Shown here in pieces: positions 18,501-28,122 of a stretch of DNA of 64,000 nucleotides. Each line of letters starts with the position of its first letter. Positions within the stretch are counted from its first letter, which is position 1. The stretch covers positions 107,464 to 171,463 of the forward strand of contig JAGSHD010000011.1 of NCBI GenBank assembly GCA_023954715.1, in the 5' to 3' direction. The notes beneath the pieces are model-generated. The model was not told the origin of the DNA. It saw nothing but the letters and a program-made list of their open reading frames with translations, and ran no database searches. Source of the DNA: Candidatus Cloacimonadota bacterium. Lineage in GTDB: Bacteria > Muiribacteriota > UBA6191. Both the position numbers and the translations under genes were made by a program.

Positions 18501-21500
18501 TTAATACAGGTCAAAACACAAATGACTTTGGAGCAAAAATCTATCATTTTGGAGAAAATGGTTTACGATCAATTGCAGGACATTATCCTCAAGCATCAGA
18601 TTCATTTCTATTTTTAAAAGATTTAATTGGTACCAATGCTACCTATGTAGCAACTCACACTTATTTGGGAGATGAGATTCAGCAATTAGCTCATTTAGCT
18701 GACTCTGTGTTATTTATAGCACACGGTTCTATTTTTGAAATATTACCAGAAGGCTTGATACAGTGGGTTGGAGGTGCGACTTTTAGCACAGACATCTCTA
18801 GTGCTTTCACAGGGATTCAATCTAAAAAATGGGATATGAAAGCTTTTGAAAAAGTAAGCCCTACAAGCATTATGGTTTCGGCTATTGAAACGGACACTTC
18901 TGTTGCTTTAGTTGATGGAAGGCCTCAATATCGACCTGCAAAAATTTATGAGCTAACAAAACAAAACGGACAATTTAGCTTACTTGAAAAATTTACTATT
19001 GGAGATAGTTTAGTTAGTCTAGATTATATAAAAGATGGCGTTCCATCCGCACAGATACCAGCTTCATATTTATACCAAGGGGAGTATAAGGACTTGATCA
19101 AGTCATATGGATTTACAAAAGACAAAGTCTATTTTAGTATTTCTGATTCGAGTATCGTATCAGACTCCTATGGTGAAGTACTTGAGCATATTTATTCCAT
19201 AAATCCTTCAACATCGTTAGTAAAACATGAGTTGGATCCAAAATTTGGTTTAGTTGATGAGTTACCAAGCCCCCTAGACAAGTTAATGTACGCACCTAGA
19301 CATATGGTGACTATGGGTGATGAAATATTATTTGTTTATAAAAGAGATCTCTATCATGATCAGGGGCGATCAAACACATCTATTGCTCTTCCAAGACTAG
19401 ATATTAAGGATTTAGTAGAAGGAAGCGGATCAGAAACCGAGTTAGGACTTTTTAACCCACTAAATAACTCAGTTTCATATTTTATGGATGGCGAAGGTGA
19501 AATGACTCTTGATGCAGATAGTCAAGTAATAGTTTCAGCTACAAATATGTATCTGCTTTTAAATCATGAACAGAATAATAGTGATGGATCATATACTGAA
19601 ACCGAGCTAATAAAGAAGCCGCACTTCAAATCATTTGATGAAGATGAGTCAGGAGTAGCTTTGAGTATTCCTGAAGATATGCAGGTTTATGATATTGTAC
19701 TTGCAAATGGTAATGCAACTCCAACAGCAATTACTAGAGTGTATCAAGACACCTTTTTAACTAAACTAGATGTAAGCTCCGGTGAGATAGTTAGTTTGAC
19801 TACTTCACCAGCTGTGTTTGGATCTTTACACCCAGACCTAACTTCAACTCTACCAGCAATAACTATTACAGCAACTGGACATGAAAGTTATGATACATTA
19901 GCTTATGCAGCTGACAATAATTTATCTTTGTCAGAAATCTCATTACCAGGATCACAATATCTATCTATTAATAGTGATAGCGTTACTCAGGATCTATATA
20001 TTTTGGTTCAAAGCGATGTGTATTCAAAACTTTACAAAGCTGAGCCAGTTACGAATAAAGTAAGCCTTATTATCGATTTTAATCAAACCTTTGTGGGTGA
20101 ATTCGGAGAAGCATCCTTCCAAGGAAGAGAGATTGATATAAAAAGTATCATTGACTCTAATATTTTCTTTACTCATTTAGGTGGTGTTTTTCAATATGAT
20201 GTTAAACAAAGCGTAAAGACGATACTTTATGTAAACTCAAGTTTAGATAGTGCTACAGCACAATTGGTCCCCGAAAGGTCAGCCAACCTAGCAGTTGAAG
20301 ACCTTAAGTTTTCTTTAGACAATGATTCTGTCCCTTATGTGCTCTTTAACTACCCACTAATTGATGGAAAACGAATTTCTGGAATCTCCAAAGGGATGCC
20401 AAAGCCAAGCAATATACTTTTTTCTTTTCCAAGAAAAGAGCAGCAGTTATCTTCTATACAAAGTGCGTTCAACTTTGATCAAAGAACAATACAAGAGTTG
20501 GTGCAAGCAAGTACAAGATATTTGGACCAAGAAGCTCAAACTCTATTATCCGATGTAAGCAATTTTATTGCCGTATCTTTTGGAGAATTAGAGTTAATAA
20601 ATGCTCCAACAGGAGTATATTTGAAGGCTAATGGGGCGTTAGACTCTAAATTTATAGCGATCGATCCAAGACCAGCTGTGTCGACTTCTTTAGTTATAGC
20701 AAATTTAACAAACTCTAGCGGAACCAATGTGGCAGCCAAAGATATACTAAGTTTTAATTATAGTAGTTCAGGTGGCCCTATTGATCTATATGCAACAATA
20801 GGAAATGAGCTTGTAGCATATAATCAAGGCTCTGCAAGTTTGCAAGTAGACCCTTATGTAGCTAGCTTTTCAACAAGAGTGTTACAAGGAGCTGTAGGGG
20901 TAGATATATTAGGACGTAAAACAGAGGCATTTTCAGGCTTGGATACCAACTTGAGCTATCAACAAAATATTTTAAACTTTGTTCCTCAAGCGTCTGAGAT
21001 AACGATTGAAACAGATCTTCAAGAGCCAGTAGAATTTAGAGATTATATTTCATTTTCAGTGGAGTCAACTCCATTTTCTACGATGATCATTGTAACCCTT
21101 TTGTCTAACAATCAAGTTGTCGAGGTGTTTCATCATAGAATGAACAGTTATGATGATAAGAGTCAAGGCCATGTCTTTTTGAATTTACCTAGTGGTGTAG
21201 ACCAAATAAAAGTGGAAGTATCTAATCCAAATGGGGTTTCTGGGACTCCGATAGTCTATGATTTACTGATCAAAAAGTTTACAACTATATCGGGTGCCTA
21301 TGGAAGTGGTTACGGAGCAGACCATGCTGTAGTAGACCCGCTTCGTAGTTTAAAGTATTCCGGTACAGCGGTATACCCTGACTTGTTTGCAGAAGGTAGT
21401 CCAGGGCAATATGATCTAAATTTAGGGGATCTATATCATATTGATCAAAATCAAACGGTCCAAGGGTCTGCATTTTATGCCGCTTTTTTAGATGAATTTG

Positions 21501-24379
21501 GTGAGCTTGACTTTGAAAAGGTATTGTCATATTCGGATATAGTAAATACACCGGCTGGGACAATAGGTATCGAGTCAGTATTAAACTCTGAGACCAGCTC
21601 TTATGAAACCCTCATTGAACTTGAGACAGAAGATTACGGTATTTTTAAGAATATTAAAGTTATGGAGGCAATTACAAAGTTGGATGGAGACTACAAATTT
21701 ATTTCTTATGTAAATGGCTTCTTTTATATGCTTGGAAAAACACTTGATCATCAAGGAGTTATTATCAAGACAGATGACTTTACTGACTTTACACCTTACT
21801 TTTTAGTCGACGCGAATGGTCTATTAGTGGGGGCAACAAATAACTTTATGAGTTATGATGAAAACTCTAATGCACTTTATATTGGAGTCCAAACATCTAC
21901 TAAAGCTCACTTGTTTAAATTGGATACTACAAAAGTAGATCCAGAGCCAATAATCATGTTTACCCAGGACTTAACCCTAAATAACACAGTAACAAGTTTT
22001 TATGATGATGACCCTAGATATCTAAACGGCAGTCAGTTATACGGATTTTTTGCGGCGTTCACCTTAGATACAAAACTCTATGTGGGGCTAAATGTCAGTA
22101 ATTATCAATCAGGTGGGGTAGTTGTAGAAATACAGCCAACACCATTTGATTTACAAGATGAAGACCCAAGCTCTGGTACAAATAAAGGTTACTTTAAGCC
22201 TTTTATTAGTGGTCCACAGCACTTATATTTTGACAGACACTTTCCTCGAGAGATGTCGGATAGACACTCAAACGGGACTAAATCTATTATTAAGCAGGGG
22301 GGCCGATTATTTCGTTTAGACTTTTCTGATAATTTCTTAGAAATTGTAGATGGTAGACAAGTACCAGTGATAGTAGGACAAGAGCAGAGAAGAGAAGTTG
22401 AGGGGGCTAAAATCCAAGGATATGATCCTTATGATTTTCGTGACGAAATTGATCACATTGCTCCAAACTATAGTCGTTTAGATGATGGGTTGTTTATTGG
22501 TTTAAAGGACAATAAACTGTCTTACTATAGTTTTCCTAATATGAAGATTTTTTCTTGTGATGATTTTGGTCAATATCAGGAGATTAAAGCAAATGCAAAC
22601 GGTACAGAAACTCTTGTTTCTAATAAATTCCGAAATATCTATCATGTAGATGTGAATGATTCTCAAAATAGTTGTCGTTATTATTTAAAGTACTCCATAC
22701 CTAAGAGTATCGTTGGTACAGGTGAATATAGTTTTACACAAATTAGTTCAAATGAGCTTTACATTGCTCAGGGCGATAAAATTAGCTACTGGAACACCAC
22801 TACTGATGAGATTAATGAAATATTGAGTCTTGATAGTGGTACGGAGATTAGCGGTCTGGTCTATCATAATGGAGTTATCTTCTATTTATATGGAGATAAG
22901 GGCAATGACAGTCAGGAGTTATATGCCTTAGATTTGAGTACAAGTCAGTCTAATTATATTTCTGGTAGTACTCGTCAAGTGTTTGCTCATGAAAATAAGT
23001 TTTACTATCTCGAATATACTGGGTTATACGTTTTAGATCCAAACAACGGAGAGTTTTCTGAAGCCTTCAGATTTGGTGATGGTACAGAAGGGGCTAATCA
23101 ACAAACATCTTTACTGAATGATATTCAGTATTATAAGGTTAGTTCTATAGCACCGGGACTAAATAGAGCTGTAGCTTATATTTCTCAAATGGCTGATGAT
23201 TATTCTCAAATAAAAAAAGTACATGATGTGGACTTTACTAAACCTGTAATTAGTACAGTAACAGCTACGCATAATGGTATCTCTGGCAATTTAGTGAATG
23301 GAGATGTTGTTACATTTACTGCTATTGTCAACCATAATAGTCCAGTCGTTTTAAATGCTAGATTTAACGGAAGTAAACTTAATTTTGTAAAAGAAAATAG
23401 TGATACATATGTGGCAGAGTATGAAGTTGGTCCTAGATCAATTGCTATGTCTTCTGCTCTATCATTGGTAGGTCTGAGAGCTATTGACAACAAAGGTCAA
23501 ATATCAGATCCAATGAATGTGAGCGTGAATGGGTTGATTGATATCACTCCAACTTATACTTCAGCTACGGATCTGATCTTAAGATCAGCTTCATATATTA
23601 AAGTGGAGACAGATAACTATAACTTTCAATTTAGCGTAGAAAATATGACGAATACAACGGTAAACCGGGTGATGATTCGCTTAAAGGCTAATGGTAGTAT
23701 TTATAAAACTGCTATGGATTTAGAAGTGACTGCTCATTCTACAAAGGACTTTGTTTATAATGTAGTTCCTAGTACGGTTTTTTCAGCCTTAAATAATTTT
23801 GATCCTTCAATATTAAGAGTAAGAGCTGGAGTTATTCCGCAATTGGGAGATGTTGAAGTTTTTGAGGATCGTAGACCGATAGATAACTATATCGTTTTAG
23901 AAAAAAAGGAGCCAATTTTTACTGAGTTTAATGATGTTAATCAGGCTTTGGTAATTCCGTTTCCTGCAATAGATGCTTCTACAACATATTATGTGGTGAG
24001 AGATGCGGCACAAGGGCCTACAAGTGGAGTATACACTACAGATACTACGACAACGACGTTAACAGTCAAAGTTTTAGACTCACAAGGAGTTGAAACCGAT
24101 CTTGTATTACGTGCTCAAAGAGATGCAAACTCAACGAACGGAAACGGTGTTAAATACCCAATGAACAATGCTAAAGCGGAGACAGATGCTTTTGGTAATG
24201 CCATAACACACTCTTCTTTGGTTTTAAGCTTTCATCCTGAAGATAATCAAGGGTTAGCAAGTGGAGAAACCTTTGAAACCATTGGTGATTTAGTGATCGA
24301 TGCTCATAACTGGCACTTAGAGAGAAGTCTACGTAATACAATCTATATAAAAGTTAAGATTACCACTCCTCAAATTTAA
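15599..24379 (+). CDS. Giant secreted protein (2926 aa) with CHB_HEX_C-like repeats, beta-propeller-like regions and CARDB-like C-terminal module
   Basis: Signal peptide; repeated Y-x-YPV-x-F...(I/V)YY(S/T)T(D/N)...I.YF(A/G)ES segments between about aa 400 and 770; many YxLD/LYxLD segments; TNTTVNRVMIRLKANG.. Confidence 0.8.
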   Translation: MKYLFTLLLLVCINSGSLIQASIDLETLKSGENSTFGVWSTQNKSWSFWSTNKKYTNKISHLNSLEAIYPGIGYHVVGQVANSIETEIQQNLQKVSVLVRNAGWAYINLANSEPFSLSAETLNKIDEVNYFDDSSQTWVQWKSNSSQTLFAIPEHTSFWIKANKANVEINQDNAKQYSIEGGVVLHTKNVKPHLGFSLQSELIEKVSDVSYVLNKQQSSDGFYINLNSFHPEGVSLEYLKVEETRVSHGVSNKRFVFIRSRYQSAYANERVFVNPDYNEFLEYKVIAKVLNSDPSVETFSVRVKDQRMTPLKNLFNNLKRSSRLRSPANISANEIDMIELSVSGEGISPTQIQTYPANTVEAQISIIAGPQRTFLVRYFDQFGDVMKQASTTMDVLDSIQSPIRLESKELGFAPIELSHLAGEYQEAIDLNLSIASGKLFYTLDGTNPKLEGSTALETDSVSIPINATTLLKVFIEDENGVRSGVFSYLYELGGSPTVSADVLTASYQGEYESPVQLRFNSNFANTTIFYSINETTVSTSSTSAVAPFTIVLTDPSEIKYFGESSLGYQSTSQELNIALLPSEFSEDPNVDLQIEGTFFNSKYIWPVDLNFSANLPETKIYYSTNSAPVTTQSSYVIAPATMTLDQDTSLQYFAESVVGNNSPIITEEFIGYNEGEISPEVTVEFSKPGVSGRYTYPVTATFTGIPGTLVYFATDGSNPANLTSSVVAPHSIEITEDTLIRWYGSVADTVNSDQHSLQVLEFVENFYESRDVDISSTGDRSYSGVLYGGEQLSLFINGQDQTQLVQFSNENTGYAYEIPSDQALSSIVLTIKNEEGDELAIFEEEVINPSLNHILGGANFGLPSQYMSLDALGGFGSATFDYEKNEKVFFNSMTGSLFKVDTLGVSTLIQNFEEIAGILQLKVRLENSNQQEQGFYAKLQEYGERTGAVAAKDGEYLISSHDWLEAPINTGQNTNDFGAKIYHFGENGLRSIAGHYPQASDSFLFLKDLIGTNATYVATHTYLGDEIQQLAHLADSVLFIAHGSIFEILPEGLIQWVGGATFSTDISSAFTGIQSKKWDMKAFEKVSPTSIMVSAIETDTSVALVDGRPQYRPAKIYELTKQNGQFSLLEKFTIGDSLVSLDYIKDGVPSAQIPASYLYQGEYKDLIKSYGFTKDKVYFSISDSSIVSDSYGEVLEHIYSINPSTSLVKHELDPKFGLVDELPSPLDKLMYAPRHMVTMGDEILFVYKRDLYHDQGRSNTSIALPRLDIKDLVEGSGSETELGLFNPLNNSVSYFMDGEGEMTLDADSQVIVSATNMYLLLNHEQNNSDGSYTETELIKKPHFKSFDEDESGVALSIPEDMQVYDIVLANGNATPTAITRVYQDTFLTKLDVSSGEIVSLTTSPAVFGSLHPDLTSTLPAITITATGHESYDTLAYAADNNLSLSEISLPGSQYLSINSDSVTQDLYILVQSDVYSKLYKAEPVTNKVSLIIDFNQTFVGEFGEASFQGREIDIKSIIDSNIFFTHLGGVFQYDVKQSVKTILYVNSSLDSATAQLVPERSANLAVEDLKFSLDNDSVPYVLFNYPLIDGKRISGISKGMPKPSNILFSFPRKEQQLSSIQSAFNFDQRTIQELVQASTRYLDQEAQTLLSDVSNFIAVSFGELELINAPTGVYLKANGALDSKFIAIDPRPAVSTSLVIANLTNSSGTNVAAKDILSFNYSSSGGPIDLYATIGNELVAYNQGSASLQVDPYVASFSTRVLQGAVGVDILGRKTEAFSGLDTNLSYQQNILNFVPQASEITIETDLQEPVEFRDYISFSVESTPFSTMIIVTLLSNNQVVEVFHHRMNSYDDKSQGHVFLNLPSGVDQIKVEVSNPNGVSGTPIVYDLLIKKFTTISGAYGSGYGADHAVVDPLRSLKYSGTAVYPDLFAEGSPGQYDLNLGDLYHIDQNQTVQGSAFYAAFLDEFGELDFEKVLSYSDIVNTPAGTIGIESVLNSETSSYETLIELETEDYGIFKNIKVMEAITKLDGDYKFISYVNGFFYMLGKTLDHQGVIIKTDDFTDFTPYFLVDANGLLVGATNNFMSYDENSNALYIGVQTSTKAHLFKLDTTKVDPEPIIMFTQDLTLNNTVTSFYDDDPRYLNGSQLYGFFAAFTLDTKLYVGLNVSNYQSGGVVVEIQPTPFDLQDEDPSSGTNKGYFKPFISGPQHLYFDRHFPREMSDRHSNGTKSIIKQGGRLFRLDFSDNFLEIVDGRQVPVIVGQEQRREVEGAKIQGYDPYDFRDEIDHIAPNYSRLDDGLFIGLKDNKLSYYSFPNMKIFSCDDFGQYQEIKANANGTETLVSNKFRNIYHVDVNDSQNSCRYYLKYSIPKSIVGTGEYSFTQISSNELYIAQGDKISYWNTTTDEINEILSLDSGTEISGLVYHNGVIFYLYGDKGNDSQELYALDLSTSQSNYISGSTRQVFAHENKFYYLEYTGLYVLDPNNGEFSEAFRFGDGTEGANQQTSLLNDIQYYKVSSIAPGLNRAVAYISQMADDYSQIKKVHDVDFTKPVISTVTATHNGISGNLVNGDVVTFTAIVNHNSPVVLNARFNGSKLNFVKENSDTYVAEYEVGPRSIAMSSALSLVGLRAIDNKGQISDPMNVSVNGLIDITPTYTSATDLILRSASYIKVETDNYNFQFSVENMTNTTVNRVMIRLKANGSIYKTAMDLEVTAHSTKDFVYNVVPSTVFSALNNFDPSILRVRAGVIPQLGDVEVFEDRRPIDNYIVLEKKEPIFTEFNDVNQALVIPFPAIDASTTYYVVRDAAQGPTSGVYTTDTTTTTLTVKVLDSQGVETDLVLRAQRDANSTNGNGVKYPMNNAKAETDAFGNAITHSSLVLSFHPEDNQGLASGETFETIGDLVIDAHNWHLERSLRNTIYIKVKITTPQI

Positions 24380-24483
24380 GCCCTTGCCATATTATAAAAA
24401 GTTCTTAGACTGTTTTGTACTGTAATAGTTCAAAATAGTTTTTGAACTTTTTGTTTATATCTATCACTTCATATGGAGTCTCT

Positions 24484-25875
24484 ATGAGAAAACTAGCAAT
24501 ATCTGCAATAATCCTTTTAAATACAGCTTGTGTAATGGCTGCGCCTATTATGCGAGTACCCAATACTGCATCTTCAAGAGTAATAGTAAATCAGTTAAAC
24601 TTAGATTATACCAGTCGAACCCCAGAGTATATCGAGTTTGTCTATGATGAAGAAGCAAAGCAAAGATTGATTGATTTAGGTCACGAAAACACTTCGTTCT
24701 TCAAAAAAACAACAATTACAAATAAAAATGCAGATGAGCAATTTAGCGAGCTTATGAGAAAGGATGACTTGGGCATCTATCATACTTATGAAGAGATTGT
24801 TACTGAGTTAAATGATTATGCTAGTACTTATCCAGGTCTTGCAAAAGTAATTCAAGTAGGTACTACTTTTGAGGGTAGAAATATCATAGGTATTGAAATC
24901 GGAAATCAATCCAATCAAGATAGGGTTCCATTTTTAGTAATGGGGACACATCATGCCAGAGAGTGGATTGCATCCGAAGTACCAATGGCTTCTGTAAAAG
25001 ATCTATTAGAGTCCTATGAGAGTGATGCACAAGCTAAAAAGATTGTAGATTCATCAACTATAGTTTACGTACCAATGTTAAATATTGATGGTGGAATCTA
25101 CTCCAGAAACGGATCTCCCATGTGGAGAAAAAACAGAAATGCCAATAATAAAGGTGGTGTTGGAGTAGATAACAATAGAAACTATGAGTATAAATGGGGA
25201 GTAACGGGAGCTTCTTCTTCTCCTTGGTCTGACACTTATAAGGGCGAGGAGCCTATGTCTGAAAATGAAAATCAGGCTGTAGAGTCTTTGTACCAAAAAT
25301 ATAAGTTTAAGAGCTCAATTTCTTTTCACTCCTATTCTGAGCTAGTTTTATGGCCATGGGGTTATACATCATCGATTCAGTGTAAAGATAATGAAATCTT
25401 TAAAAAGATCGGAACAGGAATGGGTGAAATTATGGGTTATCGACCTATGCAATCAGCTGATCTTTATCCAGCAGCTGGAGATTCTGATGACTACCTTTAC
25501 GCTAAGCATGGCGTGTTAGCTTATACTATCGAGTTAGGGCGACGATTTGTACCAAGTGAGTCTAAGGTACCAGAAATTAATTCTAAAGGATCTAAAGCGT
25601 TAAGATACTTTTTTGAAAATGCTCGTAATCCATTTGAAAAAGTTGTAGAAAACAAAGAGTACAAAGTTCTAAAATCACTAGAGTACACTGTATATGCTTT
25701 AGAAAGAGCAGAGTATGATACGCAAACACTTCAAGATGCATATCAAAAACTTGCTACATTTACCAAGCAAGAGATTCAAACTGGAATGAACACATTGAAA
25801 ATGAAGCATAGGGTAAAAAAGCACATTGAAGCTGACCTGAGCACATTTGAGAGGTTTAAGAAACACAATCAATAA
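24484..25875 (+). CDS. M14-family zinc carboxypeptidase
   Basis: GTHHAREWIASE zinc motif (HxxE), RKNRNANNKGGVGVDNNRNY, SFHSYSELVLWPWGY, YTIELG. Confidence 0.93.
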   Translation: MRKLAISAIILLNTACVMAAPIMRVPNTASSRVIVNQLNLDYTSRTPEYIEFVYDEEAKQRLIDLGHENTSFFKKTTITNKNADEQFSELMRKDDLGIYHTYEEIVTELNDYASTYPGLAKVIQVGTTFEGRNIIGIEIGNQSNQDRVPFLVMGTHHAREWIASEVPMASVKDLLESYESDAQAKKIVDSSTIVYVPMLNIDGGIYSRNGSPMWRKNRNANNKGGVGVDNNRNYEYKWGVTGASSSPWSDTYKGEEPMSENENQAVESLYQKYKFKSSISFHSYSELVLWPWGYTSSIQCKDNEIFKKIGTGMGEIMGYRPMQSADLYPAAGDSDDYLYAKHGVLAYTIELGRRFVPSESKVPEINSKGSKALRYFFENARNPFEKVVENKEYKVLKSLEYTVYALERAEYDTQTLQDAYQKLATFTKQEIQTGMNTLKMKHRVKKHIEADLSTFERFKKHNQ

Positions 25876-25906
25876 CTTGATCGTTTATTAAAACCCTAAA
25901 TAAAAC

Positions 25907-25940
25907 AAAAAGCTGTGAGCATTTTACTCACAGCTTTTTT
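25907..25940. terminator. Bidirectional rho-independent terminator between convergent genes
   Basis: aaaaagctgtgag/ctcacagcttttt inverted repeat flanked by A- and T-runs. Confidence 0.9.
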
Positions 25941-25950
25941 TATGAAGGAC

Positions 25951-26490
25951 TTAAGTCCTCAGAATCGTTAGTTCATATCCTAAACGGCTTCGAGAGTTAA
26001 GGTGTATATGATACTTTTGGTCGTGAAATTTTAAAGTTAGAGACTTTTGTTTTGGGTGAAACTCAATGATACTACTTAAAGCTTGTGCTTCTTTAGGGCT
26101 TAATGCTCCTAAATTGGTTAAGCAAGTGATGATAAGGTCTAAAACTTTAGAAGTAGGTAGGGAGTTTTGATATGTACTAAACAATTTTGCCACAATAGAG
26201 ATAACAAAACTCTGATCTCGAAACTGCTCTGGAAAGCGGATGACTCTTCTAGGGTTAAGTTTTCTGTAGATGAGGGTGAGGCTTGACTCTTCTAGATGTT
26301 CGTGGATGTAGTACAAGGCTTTGCAAAAGATACAATTGAGTATGAGCTCTTGGTTACTAGCTTTATCTACACCAAGATATTGATATTGTGCTTTTGGTAA
26401 AATTGTTTCAACTCGTTTGACAACATCATCAATAAAATTGATTTTCTGGTGTAAACTAAGTTCAAAAAAGTGATTCATAAACTGCTCCAA
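25951..26490 (-). CDS. Hypothetical protein (179 aa)
   Basis: Complete ORF downstream of a shared terminator; no recognised domain. Confidence 0.55.
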   Translation of the reverse strand: MEQFMNHFFELSLHQKINFIDDVVKRVETILPKAQYQYLGVDKASNQELILNCIFCKALYYIHEHLEESSLTLIYRKLNPRRVIRFPEQFRDQSFVISIVAKLFSTYQNSLPTSKVLDLIITCLTNLGALSPKEAQALSSIIEFHPKQKSLTLKFHDQKYHIHLNSRSRLGYELTILRT

Positions 26491-26817
26491 AAATTGTTTT
26501 GTAAATTGTAGTCATGATTAGATAGATTTACAAATTACAAAAATTAAGCTCTTGTGAAACTTACAATTTTAAACTGTTATGATATACTGCAACACAAGAT
26601 TTAACCAAGCATTTTTAAGAGTTTGAGTGCAATTGAGTCACTAATTAATTTTAAAAATAGCTATTTATATAACTAAAAATATATACCCATCCAGATTGCT
26701 TTTCTAATTAGATATAAAAGCAAAAAGCTTGAAAAGCTTATTAAAACAACGTTTTAAACTGGTTGGTAACACAACCCAAAACTGTAAAATTGTTTGTTTT
26801 TGGGTATAGAGGAAGTC

Positions 26818-28122
26818 ATGAGTAAATTTACTAAGAGACAAAAAGAGTTAATGAATTCTTTAGGGGATGGGGTTCTGGTTTTGGCAGGAGCTTCTTTGAT
26901 GGTAAGAAATTCTGATGTAGATTTTCCGTTTCGTCAAAATTCGGACATGAGATATTTAGTTGGTTTTGAAGAGCCTGACTCTGTTTTGATTTTAAGAAAA
27001 AAGTCAGACTTGATTGAGTCTGTTTTAATCGTTCCACCAAGTGATAAATTACAAGAAATCTGGAACGGAAAAAGACAAGGTATTGAGGGAGCAATTAATA
27101 ACTTCAATGTAGATCGGGCATACTCAAATAAAGAGCTAGAAGCTGCACTACAAAAAGAGCTCGAAGGATTTACCACTTTATTTTTTGAATGGAACGAGTC
27201 AGATAGCTTTGATCAAATCATTCTAAAAACCTTTAAAGCCTTCAAAAATGCTTACAGAAAAAATCCAATCTATCCAACGACTACAAGTTCTTACGGAAAG
27301 TCTCTATGGCAAATGAGACAAAGAAAAGATCAGGATGAACAAAAAACTTTAGGAGTAGCTGCAAAAATTACTCAATCTGCTTTTGAGCACAGCATGAAAA
27401 ATCTAAAGCCAAACATGAATGAAGCTGAAATATACGCTTTATTAGAGTATGAATATCTTAAAAATGGTGGGACATCTGGTTATGGCAATATTGTAGCTGG
27501 GGGGGCAAATGCCACTTGCCTTCATTACACTAATAATAATGCACCATTAAATGCTGAAGATATTCTATTGATTGACTCAGGGTGTGAAAAAGATGGTTAT
27601 ACTGCTGACGTAACAAGGTGCTTTCCTGTGAATGGAAAATTTGGTGATAAGCAAGCTAAGATTTACTCCATTGTCTTAGAGGCTAATAAAAGGGCGATTG
27701 AAAAATGTGTGGTGGGAAGTTCACTTCGTGCAGTACATGAAGAGGCTTTAAATGTTTTGGTACAAGGTCTGATTGATATTAATGTATTAGATGGTAGCCT
27801 AGAGCAAAATCTAAAAAGTATGTCTTATAAAAAGTTTTACATGCATAACACTTCTCATTGGTTGGGTATGGATGTTCACGATGTTGGTTTATATGATGTG
27901 GATGGTGTACCAGTACCCTTCGAAGAAGGGATGTGTTTAACAGTAGAGCCAGGTTTATATTTTAATCCAGACTTTTCAGAGCGCAGTACAGATTATGACG
28001 GCATTGGAGTAAGAATTGAAGATAACATCGTGATTTCTAAGTCTGGACCAATCAATTTAACAAAAAATATCATAAAAGAAATTTCAGAAATTGAAAGTAT
28101 GATGGCAGGATCTTCTGAATGA
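26818..28122 (+). CDS. pepP: Xaa-Pro aminopeptidase (M24B)
   Basis: FRQNSDMRYLVGF aminopeptidase P N-domain; LLIDSGCEKDGYTADVTRCFP, HNTSHWLGMDVHDVG, LTVEPGLY, GIGVRIEDN metal/active-site motifs. Confidence 0.93.
   Translation: MSKFTKRQKELMNSLGDGVLVLAGASLMVRNSDVDFPFRQNSDMRYLVGFEEPDSVLILRKKSDLIESVLIVPPSDKLQEIWNGKRQGIEGAINNFNVDRAYSNKELEAALQKELEGFTTLFFEWNESDSFDQIILKTFKAFKNAYRKNPIYPTTTSSYGKSLWQMRQRKDQDEQKTLGVAAKITQSAFEHSMKNLKPNMNEAEIYALLEYEYLKNGGTSGYGNIVAGGANATCLHYTNNNAPLNAEDILLIDSGCEKDGYTADVTRCFPVNGKFGDKQAKIYSIVLEANKRAIEKCVVGSSLRAVHEEALNVLVQGLIDINVLDGSLEQNLKSMSYKKFYMHNTSHWLGMDVHDVGLYDVDGVPVPFEEGMCLTVEPGLYFNPDFSERSTDYDGIGVRIEDNIVISKSGPINLTKNIIKEISEIESMMAGSSE

Noticed and set aside
23206-23493. 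95-aa minus-strand ORF inside the giant gene
   Set aside because: Antisense of a continuous 2926-codon ORF with consistent composition; no independent support
26500-26790. Partial inverted repeat ttttgtaaattgta / acaaattacaaaaatt
   Set aside because: Imperfect and expected by chance in very AT-rich intergenic DNA
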